A DNA stretch of 64,000 bases from Cylindrospermum sp. NIES-4074 (GTDB taxonomy: Bacteria; Cyanobacteriota; Cyanobacteriia; Cyanobacteriales; Nostocaceae), in NCBI GenBank assembly GCA_003994795.1, contig AP018269.1, positions 4,241,677 through 4,305,676 on the forward strand, written 5' to 3'. Positions 25,281 to 34,802 of the stretch are shown piece by piece. How positions within the stretch are numbered: position 1 is the first letter of the stretch; the number at the start of each line of letters is the position of its first letter. A program made the position numbers and the translations under genes. The notes under the pieces were generated by a model. The model was given only the letters and a program-made list of their open reading frames with translations. It was not told the origin of the DNA and did not search any database.

Positions 25281-25898
25281 ATGAAAGACCAACAAGGATC
25301 TAATCGCATTTCTTCAGGTGTCATAGCCGCTGTCTCAGCTGCGGTTGTAACGGTAGGTGGTGGTGTGGCTTGGTTTACTTCACAATCTGGCAACACTCCT
25401 GCACCACCAAATACCTCTCAAACAATAACCCAGCCAGAAAAGCCGACGACAACAACCACAAACCCCAATAATGAGCAAACTGCCAATATATATTGGCTGA
25501 AACCAACGGACAAAGGCACTGATTTGGTTCCCCAGCCAGTGAAAGTCGCAGCTGCACAACCTAACCAGGCTTTAGAAGCAGCTTTCCAAAGTTTGTTAGC
25601 GGGCCCCACAGAAGGAACAAATTCCACAACTATTCCCAAGGGTACTAAATTGCTGGGGCTGAAGGCTGATAAAGATGAGATCCGCGTTAATTTATCTGAA
25701 GATTTTACCAGTGGCGGTGGTAGTACCTCAATGATGGGTCGCTTGGGGCAAGTTGTCTACACTGCTACAACTTTAAATCCCCAAGCCAAGGTTTACATTG
25801 AGGTCAACGGTAAGCAGTTGGATGTTTTAGGTGGCGAAGGTGTGGAAATAGAACAGCCACTAACTCGCAAACGCTTTAAAGAAGAATATTCTTTGTAG
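25281..25898 (+). CDS. GerMN domain protein, membrane-anchored
   Basis: 205 residues from the ATG at 25281 (MKDQQGSNRISSGVIAAVSA). One N-terminal transmembrane helix (about 11-33) is followed by a Pro/Thr/Asn-rich linker and a GerMN domain from about 75 (ANIYWLKPTDKGTDLVPQPV ... FQSLLAGPTEGTNSTTIPKG ... IRVNLSEDF). GerMN domains occur in spore germination and cell-envelope proteins; here probably periplasmic or cell-wall side. Exact role unknown. Confidence 0.88.
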   Translation: MKDQQGSNRISSGVIAAVSAAVVTVGGGVAWFTSQSGNTPAPPNTSQTITQPEKPTTTTTNPNNEQTANIYWLKPTDKGTDLVPQPVKVAAAQPNQALEAAFQSLLAGPTEGTNSTTIPKGTKLLGLKADKDEIRVNLSEDFTSGGGSTSMMGRLGQVVYTATTLNPQAKVYIEVNGKQLDVLGGEGVEIEQPLTRKRFKEEYSL

Positions 25899-25912
25899 TT
25901 GTTAGTCATTAG

Positions 25913-26086
25913 GTAAGCATTCAGCCGTCAGCTATCAGCTATCAGCAATCTTCAAGAATTGATGAGCATTCTGATACAGGGATTACTAATTAATTTTTGT
26001 GTAAATCTCCCCAACTCAAAACCGTTAAACTCAGTCTAAAACCCAGTTTTAGCTAACTGCTGACCGCTGAAGTGCTGAATGCTTAT
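25913..26086 (-). mobile_element. MITE-like element, copy 2 (174 bp)
   Basis: Bounded by GTAAGCATTCAGC and GCTGAATGCTTAT. Its reverse complement matches the element at 58946-59120 over nearly the whole length (for example CACTTCAGCGGTCAGCAGT, GGGTTTTAGACTGA and ATTAGTAATCCCT). No open frame. Lies just after the GerMN gene, followed by AATGAC heptamers. Confidence 0.85.
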
Positions 26087-26123
26087 GTCATTAGTCACAG
26101 GTAACTGACAAATGACTAATGAC

Positions 26124-26471
26124 CTACATCTGGCTGTTCAAAATGCGAAAACTACGGGCTTGCTGTTCTAGCCTTGTGGCGAGGCGATCGCAAACCCGGT
26201 TACACAAATCAAAAATCATTTCGTCTTCTACCCGGTAGTAGGCGCAAGTTCCTTCACTGCGGCGGCTAAGGATGCCCGCTTGCCACATTACCTTGAGGTG
26301 TTTAGACACATTTGCCTGAGACGTCTGGGTTGCCTCTACCAACTCTTGCACGCATTTTTCTTCATCCTTCAGTAAGTGCAACAGCCGTAGACGCATCGGC
26401 TCACTTAATAGGCTGAAGTATTCAGCTATTTGTTGCACCACTTCTGGCGGTACAGGCAACGCTTGTTTCAT
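26124..26471 (-). CDS. ArsR/SmtB family transcriptional regulator
   Basis: 115-residue winged-helix repressor: YFSLLSEPMRLRLLHLLKDE, then EKCVQELVEATQTSQANVSK and HLKVMWQAGILSRRSEGTCA. It has Cys39-type placement in the KCVQEL helix and other Cys near the C-terminus (LCNRVCDRL), so metal or redox sensing is possible, but no complete known metal site is recognised. Widely conserved in cyanobacteria as a stand-alone gene; target unknown. Confidence 0.88.
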   Translation of the reverse strand: MKQALPVPPEVVQQIAEYFSLLSEPMRLRLLHLLKDEEKCVQELVEATQTSQANVSKHLKVMWQAGILSRRSEGTCAYYRVEDEMIFDLCNRVCDRLATRLEQQARSFRILNSQM

Positions 26472-26533
26472 CAGGATTAACCCACAAGAACTGAGAGTGT
26501 TAGCAATGACTCATTTCATATATAGATTAATAC

Positions 26534-27052
26534 TTAATCGGGGTTAATTCGCATTAAAGGCTGACCATATTCTACTGGTTCGCCATTTTGCACCAAAATT
26601 TCCATTACTTGCCCTGAAACTTCTGCTTCAATTTCGTTCATCAGCTTCATGGCTTCAATAATGCAGACTGTTTGCCCACTACGGACGCGATCGCCTACTT
26701 CCACAAATGCCGCCTCTCCTGGTGCAGGGGCGCGGTAAAATGTTCCCACCATTGGGGAGGGTACATCTACTAATTTCGCTGAGGCGGCATTAACTGGCAA
26801 GGCGGCATTATCCAGGACGCGGTTCGTCCCTACTTCTGGTAAAGGTGCGGATACGGTCTGGCTTCCTGTAGGTGAAACTGAAGTCACCACACCACTTAAA
26901 GTTGCTTGACCTACTGACACCACTTGACCGCTGACATTTACTGCCTTACGTACTGTTAGCTCAAAGTCATTGCTTTTGAGCGTTACCTCGGCAATATCTG
27001 TTTGGGCAATAGTTGCCAGTAGTTGGCGGATTTCATTAAAGTCCAATGGCAC
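26534..27052 (-). CDS. accB: Biotin carboxyl carrier protein of acetyl-CoA carboxylase
   Basis: 172-residue AccB. The C-terminal biotinyl domain has the EAMKLMNE motif with biotinylated Lys136, and the thumb region [20 protein letters not shown]. The N-terminal ~35 residues ([20 protein letters not shown]) and a flexible Ser/Pro/Val linker are as usual. Fatty-acid synthesis, first committed step. efp lies 200 bp upstream on the same strand, the common efp-accB order in cyanobacteria. Confidence 0.97.
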   Translation of the reverse strand: MPLDFNEIRQLLATIAQTDIAEVTLKSNDFELTVRKAVNVSGQVVSVGQATLSGVVTSVSPTGSQTVSAPLPEVGTNRVLDNAALPVNAASAKLVDVPSPMVGTFYRAPAPGEAAFVEVGDRVRSGQTVCIIEAMKLMNEIEAEVSGQVMEILVQNGEPVEYGQPLMRINPD

Positions 27053-27258
27053 GGTTTTTATTACCTCGACCTATCCGTAAATGGAAATTTTAAGTTTGGC
27101 AGGGATTTAATCCCTGTATGGAAGGGATTTAAATCAGAAAAAAGTATCTCACACCAATGCCAGGATTTTAGATTTTGGAGAAGCAGTCTTGACTAATAGC
27201 CTGGGCCACGAATCTCAAAAAATACTAACTATCTCAACTTGGTGAGGAGAAATGAAAA

Positions 27259-27816
27259 TTATTCCCTGCCGAGGTATTTATCTTCACGGGTATCAATTTT
27301 AATCCGTTCTCCTTGGGAAACAAACAAGGGAACCATGATAGTTGCACCAGTTTCGACGATGGCTGGTTTAGTACCACCAGTTGCAGTGTCACCTTTAACA
27401 CCTGGATCTGTTTGAATGATTTCCAGAACCACGGAGTTGGGCAGTTCCACTTCTAGCACTTGTTCGCCCCAACGAATGACATTGACTTCCATACCTTCTT
27501 TTAGGTATTTTACGCGATCGCCAATTTGCGTTGCGCTCAATCTGCCTTCTTCGTAGGTTTCCATATCCATAAAGACAAACTCCTCGCCTTCTTTATAGGT
27601 ATGCTGCATTGTGCTTTTTTCTAGAGTGGCTTGCGGCACAGTTTCCCCAGCCCGGAACGTTTTTTCTACCACGCTCCCATTCTGGACATTTTTGAGTTTG
27701 GTGCGTACAAAGGCAGAACCCTTACCTGGCTTAACGTGGAGGAATTCGATCACTCGCCATACAGACCCGTCCAATACAATTGAGACACCTGGTCGAAAGT
27801 CGTTACTAGAGATCAT
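27259..27816 (-). CDS. efp: Translation elongation factor P
   Basis: Relieves ribosome stalling at polyproline. I use the ATG at 27816 ([20 protein letters not shown]); the frame reaches 16 codons further but that part is not family-like. The 185-residue protein has the tip loop [14 protein letters not shown] with Lys32 at the modified position and the C-terminal domain ending [10 protein letters not shown]. Upstream of accB. Confidence 0.96.
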   Translation of the reverse strand: MISSNDFRPGVSIVLDGSVWRVIEFLHVKPGKGSAFVRTKLKNVQNGSVVEKTFRAGETVPQATLEKSTMQHTYKEGEEFVFMDMETYEEGRLSATQIGDRVKYLKEGMEVNVIRWGEQVLEVELPNSVVLEIIQTDPGVKGDTATGGTKPAIVETGATIMVPLFVSQGERIKIDTREDKYLGRE

Positions 27817-27990
27817 GAAACTTTCAAGTTTTGGAGGACAATCGGCATTTATTGTACCCTTCAAAGGTAGTCATTGCTCAAACCGGTCATTAGTTACTAA
27901 CTCAAGACTCCGCATTCAGGACTGTTACTGTGGGAAGATTATTGATGGGTAATTTCCCGTCAACAATTAAAGCTGCATTTGAGCTATCCC

Positions 27991-29100
27991 ATGTTTAACT
28001 TATTAAAGTCCTGGCTGAAAAACAGCCTAATGGCAATACTGCTGGTGACAATATTTTTAGGCATAAGTACAGCTGGGTGGACTCCTTCCAGTAACGCCGC
28101 CCTGCCAGCTGGAAACGCAATTACCGACGGCAAAGCTTTGTTGCGGTATGCACTCCCGATCAATAATCAACCTGTGCGGCAACTGCAAGCCAGTTTAGAA
28201 GATATCTCTACTCAACTGCGGGCAAATCGGCGGTGGGGTGCGATTTCCAGAGACCTCAGCAAAGCATCACGGATTCTCGATAAACCCGAACACATCTTAG
28301 CAAGCGTTCCCAAAGAACGCCAACCCCAAGCCGAGACTTGGCTGACTGAGTTGAAATCTGGTGTCAATTCACTGCAAGAATTGGTGAAAGTCAAAGATAA
28401 AGAACAAATTCTCGAAGGACGTGCCAAACTACTCGATCTCGTCACTTTGGTGGAAGAATCGATGGTGACGGGGTTTCCCTTTGAAGTACCTGCTGAGTAC
28501 AGTAATCTGCCCCAGCTTAAAGGTCATGCCACTATAGACTTCAAAACCAACAAAGGTAATCTCTCTATAGTTGTAGACGGCTACAGCGCCCCTGTAACCG
28601 CTGGTAACTTTGTGGATTTGGTGCAACGAGGTTTTTATAATGGTTTAGAATTCACCCGTTCGGAAGAATCATACTTTTTGCAAACTGGAGACCCACCAGG
28701 AAAAGAAGTTGGTTTCATTGACCCCACCACTGGCAAATATCGCGCCATTCCCTTAGAAATCTTAGCTGTAGGTGACAAGGAACCTACCTACGGCATTACC
28801 CTAGAAGAAGCTGGTCGTTACTTAGATATGCCAGTTCTGCCTTTTTCGTCCTTTGGTGCAGTGGTGATGGCCCGTCCTGAAAGTGAAGCTAATGGCGGTT
28901 CGTCACAATTTTTCTTCTTCCTGTTTGAACCAGAATTAACCCCAGCCGGACGTAATCTCTTGGATGGTCGTTATGCCGTTTTTGGTTATCTCACTGAAGG
29001 CAGAGAAGTTTTGGATCAACTCAAAGCTGGTGACAAAATTGAATCCGCAACTGTCGTTCAAGGAATAGAAAATTTAGTCGAGCCGCAACCAGCAGCGTAA
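27991..29100 (+). CDS. Cyclophilin-type peptidyl-prolyl isomerase, CYP38-like
   Basis: 369 residues from the ATG at 27991. A signal peptide (hydrophobic segment SLMAILLVTIFLGISTAGW, ending near SSNAA) points to export to the thylakoid lumen or periplasm. Then a helical N-terminal domain (about 50-160) with leucine-rich helices and a C-terminal cyclophilin-like domain (about 170-365: GHATIDFKTNKGNLSIVVDG ... FYNGLEFTR ... SSQFFFFLFEPELTPAGRN). This layout matches plant CYP38/TLP40 and cyanobacterial homologues, linked to photosystem II assembly. Isomerase activity is uncertain in this group. Confidence 0.9.
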   Translation: MFNLLKSWLKNSLMAILLVTIFLGISTAGWTPSSNAALPAGNAITDGKALLRYALPINNQPVRQLQASLEDISTQLRANRRWGAISRDLSKASRILDKPEHILASVPKERQPQAETWLTELKSGVNSLQELVKVKDKEQILEGRAKLLDLVTLVEESMVTGFPFEVPAEYSNLPQLKGHATIDFKTNKGNLSIVVDGYSAPVTAGNFVDLVQRGFYNGLEFTRSEESYFLQTGDPPGKEVGFIDPTTGKYRAIPLEILAVGDKEPTYGITLEEAGRYLDMPVLPFSSFGAVVMARPESEANGGSSQFFFFLFEPELTPAGRNLLDGRYAVFGYLTEGREVLDQLKAGDKIESATVVQGIENLVEPQPAA

Positions 29101-29541
29101 TCAATTTTAGATTTTAGATTTTGGATTTTAAATTGAATCTAAAATCTAGAATCTAAAATCTCAGTTTAACTTTTTCTTTTCCATGACTGGAGGATGCTAA
29201 TAACAATTAAAAGCCCTACGCAGATAGAAATAATCAAACTAGGCAAACCTGGTATATGAATTACAATGACACTTTGGATTATCAATACATTCATTAAACC
29301 TACAATTATTGTAGTGTTTGAGATATTTTATCTGCCCTTCGGGCAAGGCAGAAGGCAGAGGGCAGAGGGCATCCGGGAATAAAAAGTTTTAAGGTAAGCC
29401 TTTTTGCCTTGCCCAAACTGGGTTTAAGACCCCCACTAAATCTTAGATTTAGTAGTCTTCAATTAGAGGGATTCAGACCCCTCTAATTGGCATAGCTGCC
29501 TCCTGCCTTCTTCAACAATCCGTCCCATTTTTAACCCCTTG
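29101..29541. other. Repeat-rich intergenic region
   Basis: Holds AATCTAAAATC-type inverted repeats (29103-29160), a purine-rich GGCAGAAGGCAGAGGGCAGA run (about 29340-29370) and two hairpins: ACTAAATC/GATTTAGT (about 29438-29458) and CAATTAGAGGG/CCCCTCTAATTGG (about 29460-29490). A possible small ORF on the minus strand is listed separately. Confidence 0.6.
29166..29294 (-). CDS. 42-residue membrane protein (putative)
   Basis: ATG at 29294 opens MNVLIIQSVIVIHIPGLPSL followed by IISICVGLLIVISILQSWKR and KS-stop. A single hydrophobic helix with a basic tail, similar in style to the short 'small hydrophobic' proteins of cyanobacteria. No clear ribosome site; could be chance. Confidence 0.3.
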   Translation of the reverse strand: MNVLIIQSVIVIHIPGLPSLIISICVGLLIVISILQSWKRKS

Positions 29542-30516
29542 CTAGATTGTGATTTGATGTTTTTCGGTAAAACACATAGCAATACCTTTCTCGTAATAAG
29601 CAGCTTCATTGATAAACACTGGATAGACAGTAGAGTTTCCTTGATAGCTAATTATCTGATCATCAAATGTTAAGAACATAGGATCAGCGGGATTCAAAAC
29701 CTCATAATCTTTAAACTGAAGCTGAGGATGGATCACGGCTTGAATTTCTCCGCGTTCGTTTCTCGGATAATCAATTGCTTCCATGTATCTGTAGAAGATA
29801 AGGGTATTTGGAAAATGTGGTACTTTTCCCTGGTTGTACTGTTGTAAATAATCTAAAATTGTGTAGATTATAGCTTCAGTTTTGAGAAAGAAATCTGCAT
29901 TCAAAACACCTTGAGGAACAGAGCCAACCTCAATACCAATACCAAATCTGCCAAGTGATCTCAGCGAATTATGACTTCGACCGGAGTTTCCAGAACTATA
30001 AACCTTGACTGAAGGACTAACATAATTGAGATAAGCGGCTAATTGCATATTGAAGGGTTCATCATTATCCACAATGATGGTTACACCCATGTTGGCAGTT
30101 GTGCTATGTAAATCCAAGATAAAATCAACAGGAGTTTTACCATTTTGTCCAAACAGATGGTTAATCTCTTTAGCGCGTAAATCCTCATAACTAGAAAGTT
30201 TTGAATCTTCTAAATTTTGACGTAGGAAGCACCGATTCAAATCTTTGTTGATGTATCGTCTTGCTGCTGTAAATGCTTGAGGATTAGCCAACAACGTCAG
30301 TGTTTCAAAACTGGATCTGTGAATTAGTTCAGGGAATTGCTCAAACTTTTTGATCAAGTATGCTCCAGTGAATTCATTCCCGTGAGTTCCACCGACAATC
30401 AACACCCGACTCAGTTTATTCTTAGGCTTCATTCCTGGCTCTCCAGCGGCAAGTGGTTGTGTTGTCCTGAAGATATCTTGGAAAATCATGATATAATCAT
30501 CTTGTTTACGCAACAT
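29542..30516 (-). CDS. Aspartoacylase / succinylglutamate desuccinylase family protein
   Basis: 324-residue zinc hydrolase. Zn-binding H-x2-E is in [13 protein letters not shown] (about 42-54), the [20 protein letters not shown] segment gives the substrate-binding Asn-Asp-Arg residues, and the second zinc His is in [13 protein letters not shown]. These match aspartoacylase (N-acetylaspartate deacetylase) of the AspA group. Start taken as the ATG at 30516; one at 30489 is possible. Divergent from a LysR gene 20 bp away, which probably regulates it. Confidence 0.9.
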   Translation of the reverse strand: MLRKQDDYIMIFQDIFRTTQPLAAGEPGMKPKNKLSRVLIVGGTHGNEFTGAYLIKKFEQFPELIHRSSFETLTLLANPQAFTAARRYINKDLNRCFLRQNLEDSKLSSYEDLRAKEINHLFGQNGKTPVDFILDLHSTTANMGVTIIVDNDEPFNMQLAAYLNYVSPSVKVYSSGNSGRSHNSLRSLGRFGIGIEVGSVPQGVLNADFFLKTEAIIYTILDYLQQYNQGKVPHFPNTLIFYRYMEAIDYPRNERGEIQAVIHPQLQFKDYEVLNPADPMFLTFDDQIISYQGNSTVYPVFINEAAYYEKGIAMCFTEKHQITI

Positions 30517-30536
30517 TACATGACTAAAATGTCATA
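30517..30536. promoter_or_regulatory. Short divergent intergenic region with palindrome
   Basis: Only 20 bp separate the two start codons. It carries ATGAC-TAAAAT-GTCAT (30520-30535), a likely operator half-site pair for the adjacent LysR protein. Promoters for both genes must lie inside the opposite gene, or one start is further in than annotated. Confidence 0.45.
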
Positions 30537-31481
30537 ATGCTGAAAAAACAAGAATCTTTAGCCTTTCGCAAATGGTCGAATTGGGATGAACTCGAACTGC
30601 GTCATCTAAAGTATGCGATCGCTGTAACCCAGAAGCAGGGATTTACCAACGCTGCTGCATATCTGGAAATCGATCAGGGATTTCTGAGTAAGCAAATCAA
30701 GTTGCTGGAAAAAAAAATTGGCTTTCAACTATTTGATCGCCACCAGCGCCCGTTAAAATTAACAGATGCTGGAAATGAGTTTTTGCAAGAAGCCAGTCAA
30801 ATTCTCAATCAGGTTGAACGAGCAATTGAATTAGGTCAACGATTAAGTCGTGGTGAGAAAGGACGATTAAATATAGGAATCAATACCTCCATCGCTAACA
30901 GTAAACTACCCGACATTCTCAGAGCATTTCACGAGAAATTTCCAGATGTGGAACTAGTGTTACAGGAACTAGCTTCTTATGAGCAAATTGACAAGTTACA
31001 AAGCCAACAACTTGATTTAGGTTTCTTTCACCTCCATAATATCCAGAACAGTAATGATGATGTCTTGAGTTTTATGCCTGTTCTTCAAGAAACGCTGGTC
31101 ATTGTTTTGCCTGAAAACCATCGTTTCGCAAGACGAACTAGTATTTCACTTGCAGCACTGGCAAATGAGCAATTTATCCTCCCACCACATAATCTGTTAT
31201 ATAACTTACGCAATCAAATTAATGTGCTTTGTATGGATGCAGGTTTTAAGCCAAAAGTTAGACAAGAAGCCGCCTGGATATCAACTGTTCTGAGTTTAGT
31301 TGCAGGTGGAATGGGAATTTCACTACTTCCAGCTAATGTCCAAAATCTGCAACGAAATGGTGTAGTCTATCGTTCTATAGAAGGAGAATCACCAGTATTA
31401 GAAATTGTTGCTGTTTGGCGAAGTGATAATGTATCTATAATTTTGAAAAATTTCCTGGAAGTGATTTCTAATTTAGCCTGA
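30537..31481 (+). CDS. LysR family transcriptional regulator
   Basis: 314 residues. N-terminal HTH domain: LRHLKYAIAVTQKQGFTNAA, AYLEIDQGFLSKQIKLLEKK and GFQLFDRHQRPLKLTDAGNE; C-terminal effector domain from about 105 (KGRLNIGINTSIANSKLPDI). Normal length. Divergently placed beside the aspartoacylase gene, the classical LysR regulator-target layout; the effector is unknown. Confidence 0.92.
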   Translation: MLKKQESLAFRKWSNWDELELRHLKYAIAVTQKQGFTNAAAYLEIDQGFLSKQIKLLEKKIGFQLFDRHQRPLKLTDAGNEFLQEASQILNQVERAIELGQRLSRGEKGRLNIGINTSIANSKLPDILRAFHEKFPDVELVLQELASYEQIDKLQSQQLDLGFFHLHNIQNSNDDVLSFMPVLQETLVIVLPENHRFARRTSISLAALANEQFILPPHNLLYNLRNQINVLCMDAGFKPKVRQEAAWISTVLSLVAGGMGISLLPANVQNLQRNGVVYRSIEGESPVLEIVAVWRSDNVSIILKNFLEVISNLA

Positions 31482-31560
31482 GGTTCTCTTCAAGTCATCA
31501 TCGCTGAGTCATTACCTTTAAAGTAAATTATCTAATCATATTCAAACTGGAAAATTGCCT

Positions 31561-32583
31561 GTGAACAGCGATTTATCTTCCCTGCAAATTAAAGATATTG
31601 GGGAACAAGGTCTTTTAGAAAGATTGCAGCGCTTTTGTCCTCCAGAAATTATTGGGGATGATGCAGCAGTGCTGTTAACTGCACCTGAGAAATCTTTGGT
31701 GGTAACTACAGATATGCTGGTTGACGGCGTACATTTTAGCGAAGTCACCACTTCCCCAGAAGATGCTGGTTGGCGAGCTGCTGCTGCTAATTTATCAGAT
31801 TTAGCGGCAATGGGTGCTTCCCCATTAGGAATTACTGTCGGACTGGGATTACCTGGAGAAGTGAGGGTGAGTTGGGTTGAGAGACTGTACCAGGGAATGA
31901 CAGAATGCTTGCAAAAGTACAATACCCCAATTGTTGGTGGTGATATTGTGCGATCGCCTATTACTACTCTAGCAATTACCGCTTTTGGTCAAGTTGACCC
32001 TAATTTAATTATTCGCCGTTCTGCGGCTCAGGTGGGTGAGGCGATCGTTGTCACGGGTATTCACGGAGCCTCCCGTGTAGGCTTGGAATTATTATTACAT
32101 CCCGAATTAGGGACAAATCTTCACCCTGAAGTCAAAAACGCACTGATCAAAGCACACCAGCGTCCCAACCCACGTTTAGATGTTTTACCAATTTTGTGGA
32201 AGATTCTAGAATCTCAACCTAAAATGGCGATCGCGGGAATGGATAGCAGCGATGGTCTAGCAGATGCTATTTTCCAAATCTGCCGCGCTAGCAGTGTTGG
32301 CGCTATCTTAGAAAGTAGGAAAATTCCCTTACCAAAAGTTTTTGATCATTGGTTAATCAAAGACCAAATACTAGAATACGCCCTCTACGGTGGCGAAGAT
32401 TTTGAATTAGTGCTGTGCTTGCCAAAAGAGTTAGCATTTGAATTGGTGCAACAACTGGGTCAAGGTGCAGCACTCGTGGGAACAATCACACCAGGAGCAA
32501 CAGTAATATTGCACGACGAACATGAAAAATTCCCCGACCAAGAACTAAGTCTTAGTCAGGGATTTCAACATTTTAGTCATTAG
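31561..32583 (+). CDS. thiL: Thiamine-monophosphate kinase
   Basis: Phosphorylates thiamine phosphate to the diphosphate cofactor. 340 residues from a GTG at 31561 (a TTG two codons upstream is possible; there is no ATG). Motifs: IKDIGEQGLLERLQRF, IGDDAAVLL, TTDMLVDGVHF, AAANLSDLAAMGASPLG and the C-terminal GMDSSDGLADAIFQI and YGGEDFELVLCLP. Its last codons and stop (AGT CAT TAG) lie in a tandem heptamer repeat. Confidence 0.95.
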   Translation: MNSDLSSLQIKDIGEQGLLERLQRFCPPEIIGDDAAVLLTAPEKSLVVTTDMLVDGVHFSEVTTSPEDAGWRAAAANLSDLAAMGASPLGITVGLGLPGEVRVSWVERLYQGMTECLQKYNTPIVGGDIVRSPITTLAITAFGQVDPNLIIRRSAAQVGEAIVVTGIHGASRVGLELLLHPELGTNLHPEVKNALIKAHQRPNPRLDVLPILWKILESQPKMAIAGMDSSDGLADAIFQICRASSVGAILESRKIPLPKVFDHWLIKDQILEYALYGGEDFELVLCLPKELAFELVQQLGQGAALVGTITPGATVILHDEHEKFPDQELSLSQGFQHFSH

Positions 32584-32642
32584 TCATTGGTTATTAGTCA
32601 TGAGTTAAAACCACTAATGCACCTGACACCTGACAAACTAAA

Positions 32643-33656
32643 TTAGACCCATTTTTCAGCCACTAATTCAGCCAAATCTAGAACCCGTTGGCTATAACCC
32701 CACTCGTTGTCATACCATGCCATGACCTTCACCAAGTCATTGCCCATAACTAAAGTTAAGGCAGCATCAACAATTGAAGAAGCATCAGTACCTTGGTAAT
32801 CAGAAGATACTAGTTGAAGTTCGCTGTAGTCCAAAATGCCTTTGAGTGGCCCTTCAGCCGCATCTTTCAGTGCTTGGTTGACTTCTTCCGTAATAGTACG
32901 CTTCTCAACCTGAACCACGAAATCAACCATCGAAACGTTGGGCGTAGGAACACGCAAAGCAACACCATTGAGTTTGCCTTTGAGGTCGGGAATAACCAAC
33001 GCTACCGCCTTTGCCGCACCAGTAGAGGTGGGTACAATGTTGATTGCTGCTGCTCTCGCCCGTCGCAAATCCCGGTGAGAAGCGTCTAGTAACCGCTGGT
33101 CGCCAGTGTAGCTGTGGGTGGTGGTCATCGTGCCTTTGATGATGCCAAATTTATCATTCAACACTTTGGCAATAGGGGCCAAGCAATTGGTGGTACAGCT
33201 GGCATTACTGATGATGTTGTGTATGTTGTGATCATAATCGTGATGATTCACACCCATCACAAAAGTGCCATCTTCGTTTTTACCAGGAGCAGTGATCAGC
33301 ACCTTCTTGGCTCCAGCATTTACGTGCTTGAGCGCCCCTTCTTTGCTGGTAAATACACCGGTCGCTTCAATAATCAGGTCAATTTCCCACTCTTTCCAGG
33401 GCAAGTTTTCTGGGTTGCGATCTGATACGCACTTGATAGTCTTACCGTTGACAATGATTGAGTTATCATCAGCAGTAATGTCAACATCCTTTAACTTGCC
33501 TAGCATTGAGTCATACTTCAGCAGATGAGCGTTGGTTCTAGGGTCTGATGTGTCATTAACAGCAACAAGGTCAATTTTGCTATTTTCTCTACCTACCCAG
33601 CAGCGTGCAAAGTTACGCCCAATCCGCCCGAAACCGTTGATTGCCACTCTAATCAC
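32643..33656 (-). CDS. gap2: Glyceraldehyde-3-phosphate dehydrogenase, type 2
   Basis: Photosynthetic NAD(P)-dependent GAPDH of the Calvin cycle. I take a GTG start at 33656 giving (M)[19 protein letters not shown] and 337 residues; the open frame extends 17 codons upstream without family similarity. Catalytic Cys154 is in SNASCTTNC; the C-terminus [20 protein letters not shown] is conserved. Sequence style (gap2, as against catabolic gap1) is judged by the tailored NAD(P) region [18 protein letters not shown]. Confidence 0.93.
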   Translation of the reverse strand: MIRVAINGFGRIGRNFARCWVGRENSKIDLVAVNDTSDPRTNAHLLKYDSMLGKLKDVDITADDNSIIVNGKTIKCVSDRNPENLPWKEWEIDLIIEATGVFTSKEGALKHVNAGAKKVLITAPGKNEDGTFVMGVNHHDYDHNIHNIISNASCTTNCLAPIAKVLNDKFGIIKGTMTTTHSYTGDQRLLDASHRDLRRARAAAINIVPTSTGAAKAVALVIPDLKGKLNGVALRVPTPNVSMVDFVVQVEKRTITEEVNQALKDAAEGPLKGILDYSELQLVSSDYQGTDASSIVDAALTLVMGNDLVKVMAWYDNEWGYSQRVLDLAELVAEKWV

Positions 33657-33772
33657 AGTGTCTTGCCCTCTGTATTTATGCTTATAAGTTGATATCGTTG
33701 ACCCCAATCATATCGCAAAGGGGGGGAGCATTAATAACCATAAAGTGTTAGATCCCAAAAAAAAAACACAAT

Positions 33773-34399
33773 TTATTCAGAATTGTCGGAGTAGAGTTGG
33801 TGGGTGGCGATGTAATGTTTGACTGGTTCCGGTACAAAATCACGAATTGACTGACATTCGTGGCTGAGTTTGCGAATGAGACTTGACGAAACTCCCACTA
33901 AAGGTATATGCAGGAGTTGCCAGTTAATGGTAAATGACTGCTCCCTAAATTTTTGCTCAACTTGCTTGCAGATTAACTCACTTTGAGCTATAGTCTCACC
34001 ACCTGGCAGTCGGGGTGCGACTAGCCAATCACACATTTGTGCTAGTTCATGTCCACGGTACCAACGGGGTAAAGTTTGGAAAGCATCCAAACCAATAATC
34101 CAGTACCAGTGAGTATTTGGGTGCAAAGCAGATAAGTCAATCAGGGTGTTAATGGCATAGGAAATCCCAGAGCGTTTTACCTCAATTAATGAGACAGTAA
34201 AAGCTGGGTGATCTCTTATGGCTAGTTGCATCATGGCTACCCGATGCTCAAATAAAGCTGCTTGTTTATGAGGAGGATTGAGCGATGGCACCCAGATTAT
34301 CTGTTCTAGAGGTACTTGATGCAAAGCTGTCTTGGCTATGAGCAAGTGTCCCCAATGAATTGGATCAAATGTGCCACCAAAAATTGCTACTTGCTGCAT
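33773..34399 (-). CDS. nadD: Nicotinate-nucleotide adenylyltransferase
   Basis: 208 residues, NAD biosynthesis. Nucleotidyltransferase signature IFGGTFDPIHWGHLLIAKTA (H-x-G-H) near the N-terminus and the VGVSSSLIRKLSHECQSIRD region (S-S-T/S-x-I-R) near the C-terminus. Two near-identical direct repeats lie just upstream of its start. Confidence 0.93.
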   Translation of the reverse strand: MQQVAIFGGTFDPIHWGHLLIAKTALHQVPLEQIIWVPSLNPPHKQAALFEHRVAMMQLAIRDHPAFTVSLIEVKRSGISYAINTLIDLSALHPNTHWYWIIGLDAFQTLPRWYRGHELAQMCDWLVAPRLPGGETIAQSELICKQVEQKFREQSFTINWQLLHIPLVGVSSSLIRKLSHECQSIRDFVPEPVKHYIATHQLYSDNSE

Positions 34400-34802
34400 C
34401 CAGCTTATGCCCTGGCTCTATGCAATTGAATAATAGTTTCACTACCAATGTACTATTGTAGTCAATTCAGGCCTAGGCTTGATGCAATTTAAAATCAGTT
34501 TCACTACCAATGTACTATCGTAGTTAATCCCAGTAAGGCGACCCAAAATATGTATTTGACATTACAAGATTTTATTTCCCGATGTGGCAGAAATTTACAG
34601 AATAATCATATAAACAGTTCAGAAATAGAAAAAACCTCACACAAGGGTAAAATCTTTTTGAACCAGCAAAACAAGAGTAAAAAATCAATCTTTAATCAGG
34701 TATGAGATTAATACAGCAGCAGTATCGATAAAAATCAAAATCCTGTTATGATACGCGTGTCATTTGTGATTATGGTGTGGTGTGGTTTCAGAGGAGTAAG
34801 CA
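34400..34802. repeat. nadD-murC divergent gap with two direct repeats
   Basis: 403 bp. A ~50-bp unit occurs twice at 62-bp spacing (34421-34470 and 34483-34532), sharing GTTTCACTACCAATGTACTA then GTAGT.AAT; each unit holds an imperfect CTACCAAT...ATTGTAG hairpin. The rest is AT-rich and probably contains the murC promoter. No gene seen. Confidence 0.6.
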
